Source: Bigelowiella natans CCMP2755
Lineage: Eukaryota; Cercozoa; Chlorarachniophyceae
DNA: 26,560 nucleotides
Direction: 5' to 3'
NCBI GenBank assembly: GCA_000320545.1
Contig: ADNK01003000.1
Coordinates: 1 to 26,560 of the forward strand
The translations under genes were made by a program, and so were the position numbers. The notes under the pieces are model-generated. The model searched no databases. It saw nothing but the letters and a program-made list of their open reading frames with translations, and was not told the DNA's origin. Positions 10,924 through 21,013 of this stretch are shown here, piece by piece. How positions within the stretch are numbered: position 1 is the first letter of the stretch; the number at the start of each line of letters is the position of its first letter.

Positions 10924-13900
10924 CTAGATAGCTACCAATCCATCTTCGACATCAAACTTTAAATTTTTTGGTTTAACATAAAGTGCGGTTTGACTTTCTA
11001 GTACCTACAAATAGAATAACATAACAGTAAACAGGTGAGGTTAATTTTTCATGGTTCTGTGTATAGAATGTCCTGCTACAATGCTACAATACCTTTACAC
11101 GATGTAAGCCTCGTCTATTGACCGGCTGCGTGATCTCCGCAACTTTTCCATTTAAACTTTTTGATTTCACAAGCCCATGCATTAGAACACGATCACCAAC
11201 CGCGAAAATGTTCCTCGGACTCAAGCCATTGTTCTTAGAATTTGATTTTCCTTCTGATTTTTCAATAGACTGCTGTTGTCCGTGGGTTGCAACTTCTTTA
11301 TCAGTCAGAATTTTATTCAACATTCTCTCATTTTGTCCCACGAGCTGCCGAATCAACTGAAAATTGGGATCAATTAGGTAAATGAGGCAAGAAGCGCTGA
11401 AAATGTTCGATAACAACTTTGCACAAAAATGTGTAGAAGAACCTTTGTCTGCTCAGTTATAACTTTAGTTCGGGGTGTGGCAACGGGGCTACGACTTGGA
11501 GATTTACTTTGGCCACGGCTTCGAGGAGATGATACTTTCACAGATAGATGCTTCTTTCTGCTAATAGCTGCTGAAGGAGTCCTCCTTACGGTGGACCTTG
11601 AAGAGTCCTTTTTTGTAGTTGAGTGGAGTGATGAGCTAAACTTGGCTGCAAGTAGTTTTGAGCGGGATCCTGCTTTCTTTTTGGGTGGCACTGGAGAGCT
11701 TTTCTTTTTCCGTGGTGACACAGGTGGGTTTGCCTTTTTCCTCGGTGACACTGGAAGGATGGCCTTCTTCCTAGGTACTGATGGAGGGCTAGATCTTGCA
11801 GAGTTGGTAGACCCGACTCCTTGTTTATTGGATAACTTTTTTGGCGGAACGCGGTGTGTTGCTTTCTTGTCCACCGTCTTCACACTTTTCTCAGCTGAAG
11901 CTGAGGTTTTAGCATTTGGAGTACGTTCAAAGCTATCTGCGTTTGATGAATGTAACGTGTGATGATTCTTTTTCTCAGCTACCTTAGCTGAACTCTTTGT
12001 TTCTGCACTCACGTTTTGGCCGGAATCAGAAGTGGGATCTCTTAATTCAGGCGAACTATCTGAACGTTTTACCTCCTCACTCACCGCTCTACTAGGCTTC
12101 ACAGGCCATATTGGTGCTAAATTTGGACTTGGAACTTGTTCTACCTCTGAAACTGTAGCACTTTCTTCGAGTGTATGGCTTTGCTCGATGGACGGGACAC
12201 GATCTTCCAAAACGCTTTTCACAGTTATTGGAACACGGGGTGTTCCAGCAGGAGACTCGTCCTCTTCCGAATCGTTATCATAGTCTCTGCTGGTAGTTTC
12301 GTCTTGTTCACTCACATAAATTCCGTCCCCTGTGCCATTATCCTCTAGATAATCACTTTCTGTGTCTTCAGTATTGACCATCTTCAAATTTCGGATCAAT
12401 TTCAGATTCTGGGGTCTCACTGCTATTTGCTGTTCGGTCGCGATGATCTGCAGAAGTTACGAATTAATTTATACATTTTAGGAAATAATTTTTAGTGCAC
12501 AGTGCACACCTTGACTGGATATCGGCCATCCTTATTTGATGGAAGAACGACCTCAGCAAGTTGATTATTGAAACTAAAATACATCTTATTATCTAGACAC
12601 ATATGAACCTTGTATTGTTTATGTACCTTGGAATTTTAACGAGCCCGCAAATTGCTACAATCTGGCCGACTTTAAATTCAGGAAGTTCATCAACTTCACT
12701 ATGACTATTGTTTGAGTTTTGTAAAGACATTTGCCCTCGTCGAGAAATTCTTTTCGGTAATTTCAACTTCTGGTAACTCGATGATGAACTCACAGGTGTT
12801 GGTAACGATCCTGGGGCTTGCAATGAAGCTATTGAAAACGTGCTGCTCTTTTTATGTCTAGGACTGACGCTTCTCGGACTGGTATTTGCACTATACGGAG
12901 AAGGCTGTGCGCTGTAGGGTTTCGAGACAAATAGTCTTGGTAAGGATGCAGCCGCTCTTATTCGACTCGTCGGAGCAGATTGTGCTCTTTTACGTGTCTT
13001 ATGAACTTCATCCAAGAGATTCGGAAGTATCATAATATTTTTTTTCACGAAGTCCCTAAATGTTATTTAATGTTCATCTTATCGATAAATGAGATAGTTG
13101 CACTAGTTTAGACACAAACTGTTTCATTCGCAGGGCTTTTCTATGAGCCTGAAAAATGGAATAAGACATCAATAGAAACAAATTACGTTGAGAGTTCGCC
13201 CTGTATTATTAACTTGAATCATACCTCTAGAGTGTTTCCTCGCCTTTCAATTGGATCATCATCTTTTTTAATTAGGATTGGAATGCTTTTGCTTTTTAAA
13301 CTTTTCGTCGATCCAGTGTCTGCATCGGTCACTCCGTCAATATGAATCTGCAGAATTCATTTCTTATTTAACGAGAACAAATATGCGTCTCTATTGTGCA
13401 AACAGGCTTTAAATATTCTACCCCTGGTAGCTTTCTTTCTGAATTGCTCCTCTTTTCCCGCTGCCTAATCTTTAATTGCTAATGTATTTAGATTATCAAA
13501 TGTAAGTATATATGTTTTATACCTGCCAGTGCGTAGTACTCTCTCGAATTCCACTGGCTTTTCGCTGATCAAGAAAAGTAAACAAGTGAACATTCACATG
13601 AAAAATGGTTCCTTATAATCACGATGTAGGTGGTGAATATGTTTCAACCTCGGTCAAAAATTGTGATACTCTGCCTTCCACCTTCAAGAAATCTTTGATG
13701 AGAGGCTTCATACAGTCAATTTCTGCTAAGAATCTACAAAAAAAATAAATCAATCACTGTGTATACTCTCAGGCTACTGATGCATATAATTCACAACTTA
13801 AAGTAACGGTTGATTCGATCCATTTTCCCCATTTTGGATTTCAGCATTCCGGGGAGCTTTGGAGTGTGAGGCTTATTGAGTGTAGGATATAAGGAACGCC

Positions 13901-14170
13901 AAAATTTGTCGAACTCCTTGAGCTTCAAACATAGAGAACACGCCATGCGTCACATCATGAATGCGAAATGACAAAACAAGTGTGCTACCGCATCGCTTTA
14001 TCAGTGGATTCTATGCAACAATCAGAAACAAAATAAGATCCAAGACCAACCTGTCCAATACTTTTCGAAGAAAGCGAACGGTGAGAGTGTCCTCTCTCAT
14101 CAACGATCGAAAGCGCGATGTTGTATTGGCCCCTTTCACTGTACACCTCAACACCGAGGTTGCCATTCAT
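10924..14170 (-). CDS. PX-like domain protein with two SH3-like modules, 12 exons
   Basis: Exons (high to low): 14170-14051, 13922-13798, 13733-13649, 13564-13523, 13460-13422, 13347-13225, 13148-13120, 13055-12627, 12573-12510, 12447-11443, 11356-11093, 11004-10924. All phases close, giving 801 residues and a TAG stop. Residues 1 to about 110 resemble a PX (phosphoinositide-binding) domain: two strands (LGVEVYSERGQYNIALSIVD), helix LKEFDKFWRSLYP, a Pro loop (HTPKLPG), helix KFLAEIDCMKPLIKDFL and the ending VSQFL. Residues 315-370 and 738-792 are two copies of a small beta-barrel-like module of the form VG-x-x-V-x-x-x-GLV...NG/NN...AEV...GRYPVK...V-x-P-x-NL. Between them lies a disordered region: acidic, then Ser/Pro/Lys-rich with a four-fold SPRKKA-type repeat at about 572-611. 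A membrane-associated adaptor is plausible inference. I know no named protein with this order. Confidence 0.85.
11690..11815 (-). repeat. Four-fold (S/V)P-R/P-KKA repeat within the PX protein
   Basis: The minus strand encodes VPRKKAILP, VSPRKKANPP, VSPRKKKSSP and VPPKKKAGS in succession. The period is 10-11 residues and the codons are degenerate. The strong positive charge next to SP sites suggests a phosphorylatable, nucleic-acid-, microtubule- or membrane-binding linker, which is inference. Confidence 0.75.
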
Positions 14171-14683
14171 GCTGGACAGAACGCCGGCGATTTCTAATAT
14201 AAATGGTCGTCGAAGACTGAGTCGTAGGGATTGAATTCACCTCACGTTTCGAGGGATTTGACAACCCAAACTTGCTTTCTGCATGCCGCGATGTGAAATT
14301 CTATTATTAGATATCTCTTAAAAAAAAAACGATCGCGGGAAAATGTGCGTAATGAGTGCCAAAGATGCCTGGGTTTGTAAACTGAGACATCACATGAACT
14401 CTTTCTTATCAGATATTCTCACGTGGTCTGGGAAGGTACAGGTAGGCGGGTTATTTTCGATTCCACTAAATTTTTCATGTCATAGATGTTGAATGAAAAG
14501 CGTGCTAGGAGCGCACTTCTCCACGTATCAGATTTTTTGAAGAAGCCTCTTAACCTTTGTCGCATCTAACATTTCTCCTTTGTTTTCCCTGGCGTGCACA
14601 TACCAATGGCCTTTATTCACCGCGACAACGACAACACAAATTTACAGTGGTTATGTTGATCCATAAACGTGGTGCCGCACACA
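14171..14683. promoter_or_regulatory. Divergent promoter gap between the PX gene and the ubiquitin-like gene
   Basis: This 513-bp gap separates opposite start codons. It has an A-run near 14321-14330 and a weak TA-rich patch near 14300. In-frame stops upstream of both ATGs support the starts, but a 5' non-coding exon on either side cannot be excluded. Confidence 0.45.
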
Positions 14684-15334
14684 ATGGAGGTTACCACAGA
14701 CCTTGAGGTTGTTATTAGGCATTATTATGGGGACAGGGGTAACTTTGAAGACCTAGCTCCACTTTCAATTGACCTGGAGACAAGTTCTGTATCCAAGATC
14801 GTAGGATATGTGGCAAATGAGCTGAAAATTCCTGTAGCTGAAGTTAGAAAATCGTCATTATTCTACAAAGGGCAACACATACGAATGGGTGATGACACAA
14901 TAGAGGAGAAGTTTTCGATTTATCTGAGAGGAGCCGTAACACAGAAGAAAATATATGTTGGATTTGCAAAAATAGCAAGAAAAGCATTTTCTTCAACAGA
15001 AGAAATCAAGAAGAATAAGGTACACAATGTGTTATCAGTCGAGGGAAAAATCGATTAAATTCTAAAGTATGATCACACATCAGATATATGTATGGTATTC
15101 ATGATTAATTATCAAAGCATAATACATTGCACAAGATGAAATCATGATGATATAATGATATGACACTAAATATCCTTTTAAATGAGATGTTCTAAATTGC
15201 AGAGACTGGACCCTGGATGCTTGCCGTCTTCTGAAATTCGAAAGATCGCTTTATATGCAACATTCTCTAGTGTAATTGCTCTTGCTGTTATAACTTTTAA
15301 CGCTCGTAGATGGGGGGGAAACCACAATAGATAA
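14684..15334 (+). CDS. Ubiquitin-like domain protein with C-terminal membrane anchor
   Basis: Two exons, 14684-15019 and 15203-15334, give 155 residues with a TAA stop. Residues 7 to about 93 have a ubiquitin-like pattern: strand LEVVIRHYYG, strand APLSIDLETS, helix SVSKIVGYVANELKIP, then SSLFYKGQHIRMGDD, which matches the L-x-x-x-G-x-x-L/I-x-x-x-x segment of ubiquitin folds, and a final strand KKIYVGF. There is no diglycine end, so it should not be conjugated. Exon 2 adds a hydrophobic helix at residues 127-144 (IALYATFSSVIALAVITF) closed by NARRW, a tail-anchor layout. The splice is supported by donor AAG/GTACAC, acceptor AAATTGCAG and matching phase. Read through unspliced, the frame stops at 15058 after 124 residues without the anchor. 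Membrane-tethered ubiquitin-like proteins exist in animals and plants, but I see no specific orthologue. Confidence 0.7.
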
Positions 15335-16528
15335 TTGCACGCTCGCAAATAAGCACCCCTAGCGATTTCTTGTACTACAATTGATTTACAGGATTGACCT
15401 TGTAAGAACGTCACAAAAACTGTAGAATGAGTAATAGTTTTAGCGCAACTTGTAGATCTGGCACACTCTACACGACTTTATCAGTCGCATACGCACGGGT
15501 CACAACTCTATGTCACGATAGGTAATATTTACAAGCTGGTCTTGTTACACTTGTATTAGAGCTGCAATCGACTCCCCATCTATTACTAGCAGGTCGTCAT
15601 AAAGTGCGTAGGAGCCAGTAGAAAAAGAAGCAATGGTACATATAATCACGAAAAAAGTTCCTCATGCGATCATCAAGGTCTGCGACTCTGCGACTCTGCG
15701 ACTCGATCATCAGCAACTAGCAAAGTGCACTGTCATGGGTGTTGACACGTACACGTTGACAAATGTTTTGCTGCAGCGTGCAACAAGTTGCATACAACTA
15801 ATAGCATAGAAATCGTACTACCTTGTGCAGTAACTAGCTCTCCTCCATGTGAATGTCACCTCTCTACCTACCAGAACACATGCCCAAGCTTCTTCATCAC
15901 AACACCCACTTTGCCTAGCTAGCTAGTTGCAGCAATGATGACGGCCATTGTGTGCGCCAGCTGTGCAATCATCATGCACGTAGAACAGCCTACTCTCATC
16001 ATCTTTGCCTCTGCGCTGCATGTTCACGCCTAGCTCTAGAGCTAGCTAGCGGCACGGCACACGTCTTCTCACAGCATGCTACTAGCATGGCTAGATAGGT
16101 GCATGTCGAAGCATGACGATCTAGCTAGACTTTTGTGTAGATCGTTAGATGAGCTTGACTACTGAACACTGTCGTGTGTACATTCGTTCGCATCGATCAG
16201 ATTTGCGCATGAAATTACGAATCGTTTTAAGTTTGCGTCTTCGTAACTACACTTACATTTCCACAAAAGAGTGTCCGTTTTCCATTGTCAGTCTCAGGGT
16301 TTCTGACGTTAAGTTGCTTCCTGTGCAGCCTTGCGTGCTTGGTGACGTTCTATTTGAATTCTCCGTCTCTCGTAGGAACTGAGTTCTCGAGATCCCCTGC
16401 TTATCCCACATTCGGAAATGGCAAATGCACCCGTTAGCAAACAGGGAACATTAAAAAAATAATAGTAACTACTAATCAAGAGAGGCAAAATGTTCTCGGA
16501 TAAATGCGTTTCCTACACCCTGCTTTAA
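15335..16528. other. Convergent intergenic spacer B, no gene seen
   Basis: The spacer is 1194 bp between two stop codons, with no microsatellite beyond three units of an 8-bp repeat (TCTGCGAC, 15679-15702). It is rich in CTAG and GCATG words, like spacer A, and carries the inverted copy of the 21-bp palindromic element. Small open frames (for example 16149-16382) show no recognisable protein features. Confidence 0.75.
16030..16050 (-). repeat. 21-bp CTAG-rich palindromic element (copy 2, inverted)
   Basis: It contains the palindrome CTAGCTCTAGAGCTAG (16030-16045) followed by CTAGC. It is the exact reverse complement of the element at 10397-10417. Confidence 0.9.
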
Positions 16529-17640
16529 TCACCTTGCTGATGACGAAGGCGAAGATGGCGTTGTGCGTCTTCGCGTCGCTCCGTACTTGTCAAGTTCGGG
16601 TGAGCCGTCGACGGGTGGATCGAAGCTCTGGAAAGTCTCGATCTTGAAACAAAAAGATGAAAAACACACAAGGCGCGTGTGCCAGAAATTCACATCGTTA
16701 CTTAGGTAGTAAGAGTAGAAGTAGCAGCAGCAGCAGCAGATACAGGGGACTCAGATATTCTCAATTCCTCACAGCAGCAGCAGTAGCAGTAAGTAAGTAA
16801 GCACTGCTGCTGCTCGGCTTGCACCTATATTTCTTCATCACCGTCCCCACATGATGACTGCTACCTACTAAGACTATCACTATTACTATCACTGTTACTA
16901 TTACTATCACTACGCTCTGGCTACAAAGCTGACAAACATGTCCGGCTATAGCTTCACGGATCTCTATTTGAGGAAATAACAGCAAATGCATCGCACGTAC
17001 CGTATCCATGGGTTCTACCAGCTCTACAGGCTCATAGGCCGGGAGCCTCTCGGCCTGGAAACAACAAGCGAGGAGAGGAGGCGCGGTTTTAGTCATTAGC
17101 AGGTACACTCATCACAGTCACTTATATATTGCTTGCTTTACGTATGTTTTTTGCGCGCGCGCGCGCGCATGTGTGTGTATGTGTATTTTTGGACGTGCGC
17201 TCCACGCGTGTGTGGAAGGGTATGGCGCTCTGCTAACGCTGTCGCTGTCGTAGCATTCGTCATTGTAACATCGATTATTAGTCATTGTAACGACGACTGT
17301 TAGTCACCACTCAGCACCTCTTGTATAGGTTCCATCGGCGTGACTGGCTCGAGGAGGGAAAACTTGCTACCGTCACCCTAATCATCACCATTGTCGTTTG
17401 TAGAAAATCATGATAACGATGAGCGGAGGAAAGCCATAACGATGGCTCAACGGTGCGGGATTCCAGCAATCAATACGTCCATTGTGTGATTGGGGGGGGG
17501 AGGCACCAAGAGTAAGGTACCGTGAAACTTTGCTGCTCTCGCTGCTTTCGCCGTCTCCCTGACATCGGTTGCGTCTGGCCAATGGATATCTTTCAGATCA
17601 ATACACGATATAAATACAGAAACACACACTCACACACACT

Positions 17641-17715
<75 letters not shown>

Positions 17716-17944
17716 GGGGGGGGGGGCAAGATCATCATCGATGCTGTCGTTCCAAGCTCTGCAAAAACTACTGCTGCTTTTATGTTCCAAAGGGGAGGAA
17801 GGCTACAATCACGAGCCACAATCAGGCAGCATCACTACCTGTGCTTCCTTAGCAGCATTTGCGGTTGATCTAGCATCGTAGTCCCTGCCGTTGGTGCTGC
17901 TGCTGCTGCTGCTGCTGCTGCTCGAGTAACTGTTCCTGCTGGTA

Positions 17945-17982
<38 letters not shown>

Positions 17983-19213
17983 ACTGCCGCTGCCAAAGAT
18001 AGAATTTTTGCTATTCATGTAGTCAGAAGCGGTGGCCTCGTTACCAAAGCCTTCATCCTCTTCCCTTCCTTCATCAACGTATCTGTGTGTGTGTGTGCGC
18101 GTGCGGTCATCATCAGACAACAGTTGGGTCGTATCAGCAAGAGAGCTGCTGCTTCATCTTTTTTAAAAAACCCAGGTTGGACGAATGGAAATAAACAATT
18201 ATTTTTCTGTGGCCAGGCACTGTGGCGACTGTCGGATGGCGAGAGTGTTTTCGTTGCGAATTCATGACAGTATTGAAGAAGGCAAGCGTAGTTGTAGCGG
18301 CAGCAGCAGCATGAAAGACGTTCGGGTGCATTAAGTATTGTATTTTGAGTAGTAGCTGATAGCAGCTGGAGTTTGGGAGGAAGGAAAGGAGGAGAAGGAG
18401 AAGGAGGAGGAGGAGAGAGAATTACCCATTTCTCTTGATATATTCGTGGAAGATCTCGTGGTTAGGGTCGACCTGCTTCAAGCTGAAAATTTGGAATCAA
18501 AAACATAAAAATAAAAAAAGAAGGAAAAGAAATGAGGAGAAGAAACCAAATTTCAGCAGTATGGAAGACACCAAAGAATCTCACTTCCTGCTTCTTATCT
18601 ATCTGAAAGATGTGCAGAGGAAAAGGCTATTGGGGAGCAACATTGAGGTGCATTCGTACAATTGACGGCAATCGTAGCCAAGGCGACTCTTAGGGTCCAT
18701 TAGAATTTTCTAAAAATAGTAGCGGAGCGGGAGGGGGAAGAATCAACTCGTAGTAATCATGAGGTGAAGAAGATTCAGATCAGACGGATATGATGATGAT
18801 GATGATGATGATGATGATAATGGTGATGATGAAAAGCCGTGTGTCCAACCATGCTTCTCTGCACATTTATCTGAACTATCTGCCAGGGTAGTAAGAACAT
18901 AATGTGTGCTTCTTTCACCTTAATGGCAAACTCACGCTCCTGCTTCATCATCGATCTAAAGACGGAACAGTACCACACGAACGACACGAAATAGTCAATA
19001 AGCAAGATGGAGATGGGGAAGGAATGCAGGGGGGTCTTAGAAGTTGCACGCAATAAACAGGGACGGTCTCCGCATGCTACAACCAACTATAACGAAGAAA
19101 CGTACCCAACAAGAGGCATGGTTGCAAGCCAGAGGAGTATTTTCCGAGCATTGCCTCCTTTAGTAACTAATAGCAACAGGGGGCATGTACTCAGTGCGTG
19201 CGTATGTGTGTGC

Positions 19214-19252
<39 letters not shown>

Positions 19253-19331
19253 TAAGGGTGTGTAGGCTTTTGAGATAGGAAGAGGAGAGGTTATACACGG
19301 AGCTTATATTTGAAAGGACGCTTTCATTGGA

Positions 19332-19414
<83 letters not shown>

Positions 19415-19913
19415 CGTTCAAACGCGCCGCATACATGATATGCCGGCCCCTACAATCGTCGCCGCCCCCATTGTTAAGATTGGGAAACGAGAGTGCTGGA
19501 GTTGGGGAGGATAAGTGGAAACCAATAAGCGCGTTACATTGAATGAACACGCAGAATAATGTATATTGCTGAGCTTCATTAGTATATTTTAGGAAGGGCT
19601 GTTTAATCGAGGCTAGATCTTGTCTCAACCGGAAATTAGTTGTGTTAGCGCGTTCGTTCGTTGTTTACTACCCTTACTCTCTTGGTCTCATTTTCAGTCA
19701 TCTTATATTTATCCACGGTCGTTCGTATTGTGATAAAATTCCGAACCTGAAGTAAAATGGAGAAGCATCGAGAAGTCAAACCCACCCCTCTTTCAACTTC
19801 AAAACGATGTCTACCACCTTTTCGTAGGAGGTGATCGGCGCCTCTTTCAGCTTCTGTAGGAACTCATTCCTCATATCAAGGACTTTAGAGCGATGAATAT
19901 CATTCCTTGACAT
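16529..19913 (-). CDS. Unrecognised protein with two hydrophobic segments and a Ser-rich tail
   Basis: Exons (high to low): 19913-19818, 19746-19678, an unresolved part, 19166-19102, 19035-18919, 18602-18547, 18482-18426, 18082-17839, 17589-17521, 17362-17318, 17054-17001, 16642-16529. Phases agree from 19166 down; at least one exon between 19167 and 19677 is missing. The start MSRNDIHRSKVLDM is followed by a charged N-terminus. Two hydrophobic stretches come next, RKILLWLATMPLVGY (short) and FPISILLIDYFVSFVWYCSVF, then a charged stretch (MMKQEREFAIK, KQEVRFFGVFHTAEICLKQV, DPNHEIFHEYIKRNGYVDEG). The tail is disordered, with poly-Ser from GCT/ACT repeats and two EPV...EPM motifs. I infer a membrane protein with a long soluble tail but cannot name a family. 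The first splice of the 17589 exon and the donor at 19102 (GTTTCT) are the weakest. Confidence 0.55.
17627..17726 (+). repeat. Compound (CA)n-(GA)n microsatellite with G run
   Basis: CA units to about 17668, GA units to about 17715 (one AAAG break), then a G run to 17726. It lies in the intron between the exons starting 17839 and ending 17589 of the minus-strand gene. Confidence 0.95.
18787..18831 (+). repeat. (ATG)n microsatellite
   Basis: About ten ATG units, then a decayed stretch, in an intron of the minus-strand membrane protein gene. Confidence 0.9.
19207..19412 (+). repeat. (GT)n and compound (CT)n-(GT)n microsatellites
   Basis: GT run at 19217-19250, then CT at 19336-19382 followed by GT at 19384-19412. 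They fill the part of the minus-strand gene where exon structure is unresolved. Confidence 0.95.
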
Positions 19914-20302
19914 TGTTTTCGAGAAGTTTTCTGCCACGGGGGATCAGGGAGGTGCACTTTATTTATCGAGGGGGGGAGCGGTGGCGTGTGGCTGCCAGAG
20001 GCGCTCGATCGTTGTTTTTTCTGGTAATAATTATAGCAAGTTTCTAGGTAGTATCATTTCATCATAATAAAAAACAAATGAGGAATCCACCAGCTGATAG
20101 TCCTCTACCGCATCTCGATCAAATTATTAGGATACTCGTTCGATGTGACTGTATTTTTAGCTATTGCGAAGCGATGATTATGATATCTTGATATAAAATA
20201 TGGTTGTATTCGGGTTAAATTTATTTCTGAAACGGCAACAACGACAACAACACTAACTGCTGGCATCCACAATCCACCGGAGTGGCGCCCCCCCTTTCGA
20301 AA
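19914..20302. promoter_or_regulatory. Divergent promoter gap between the membrane protein gene and TAF9
   Basis: This 389-bp AT-rich gap separates opposite start codons (AT-rich at about 20020-20080 and 20180-20230). No promoter motif is clear enough to name. Confidence 0.45.
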
Positions 20303-20771
20303 ATGACATCCAAGCGTAAGAACCCCTCGTCCTCAAACTCCACTTCCAAGCGTAAGAGGGCATCAGATCACACAAGTGCGGGGAATAAAAAGAGCAGGAA
20401 GAACGCGGTGGGATCTAATACGGACGTGAAGAGGCGATATGGTATGTCAGGGCTCGGGCCTCAAGCAAGGCTTCATGTTCCCAGGAATGCGCTGATAATC
20501 AGAAGCATTCTCAAGGATATGGGAGTAGAGAAGTTTAAGCCCAGGGTCATTGATCAACTGATGGAGTTTTTCCACCGTGAGCAACCCTCTAACTATAACT
20601 CTCCCGCTTGCTACTTGAATCATCCGCTCATAAACTTGTTTCATTCTTGGTATGCTTAGGTCACGTACAGGACATTCTAGAGGACGCGTATGACTATCAG
20701 CAGCACGCGAAGAACAAGAATATGAGCTCCCAAGGCAAATATTAATTAGCTCTATTGATACTCGCATTGTC

Positions 20772-20807
<36 letters not shown>

Positions 20808-20975
20808 ACATCACAACAACACGACATAATCGACTACCCATTATTATGTAGACATAAAGCTTGCAATCCACAACAAGCTGGCCTACTCCTTCTTGGGACC
20901 CCCGCCAGCAGAGGTAAGAATTAATATAACTACTCGGCAGCGCCTGGAATTGCGAACATATATAAATACATACAG

Positions 20976-21013
<38 letters not shown>

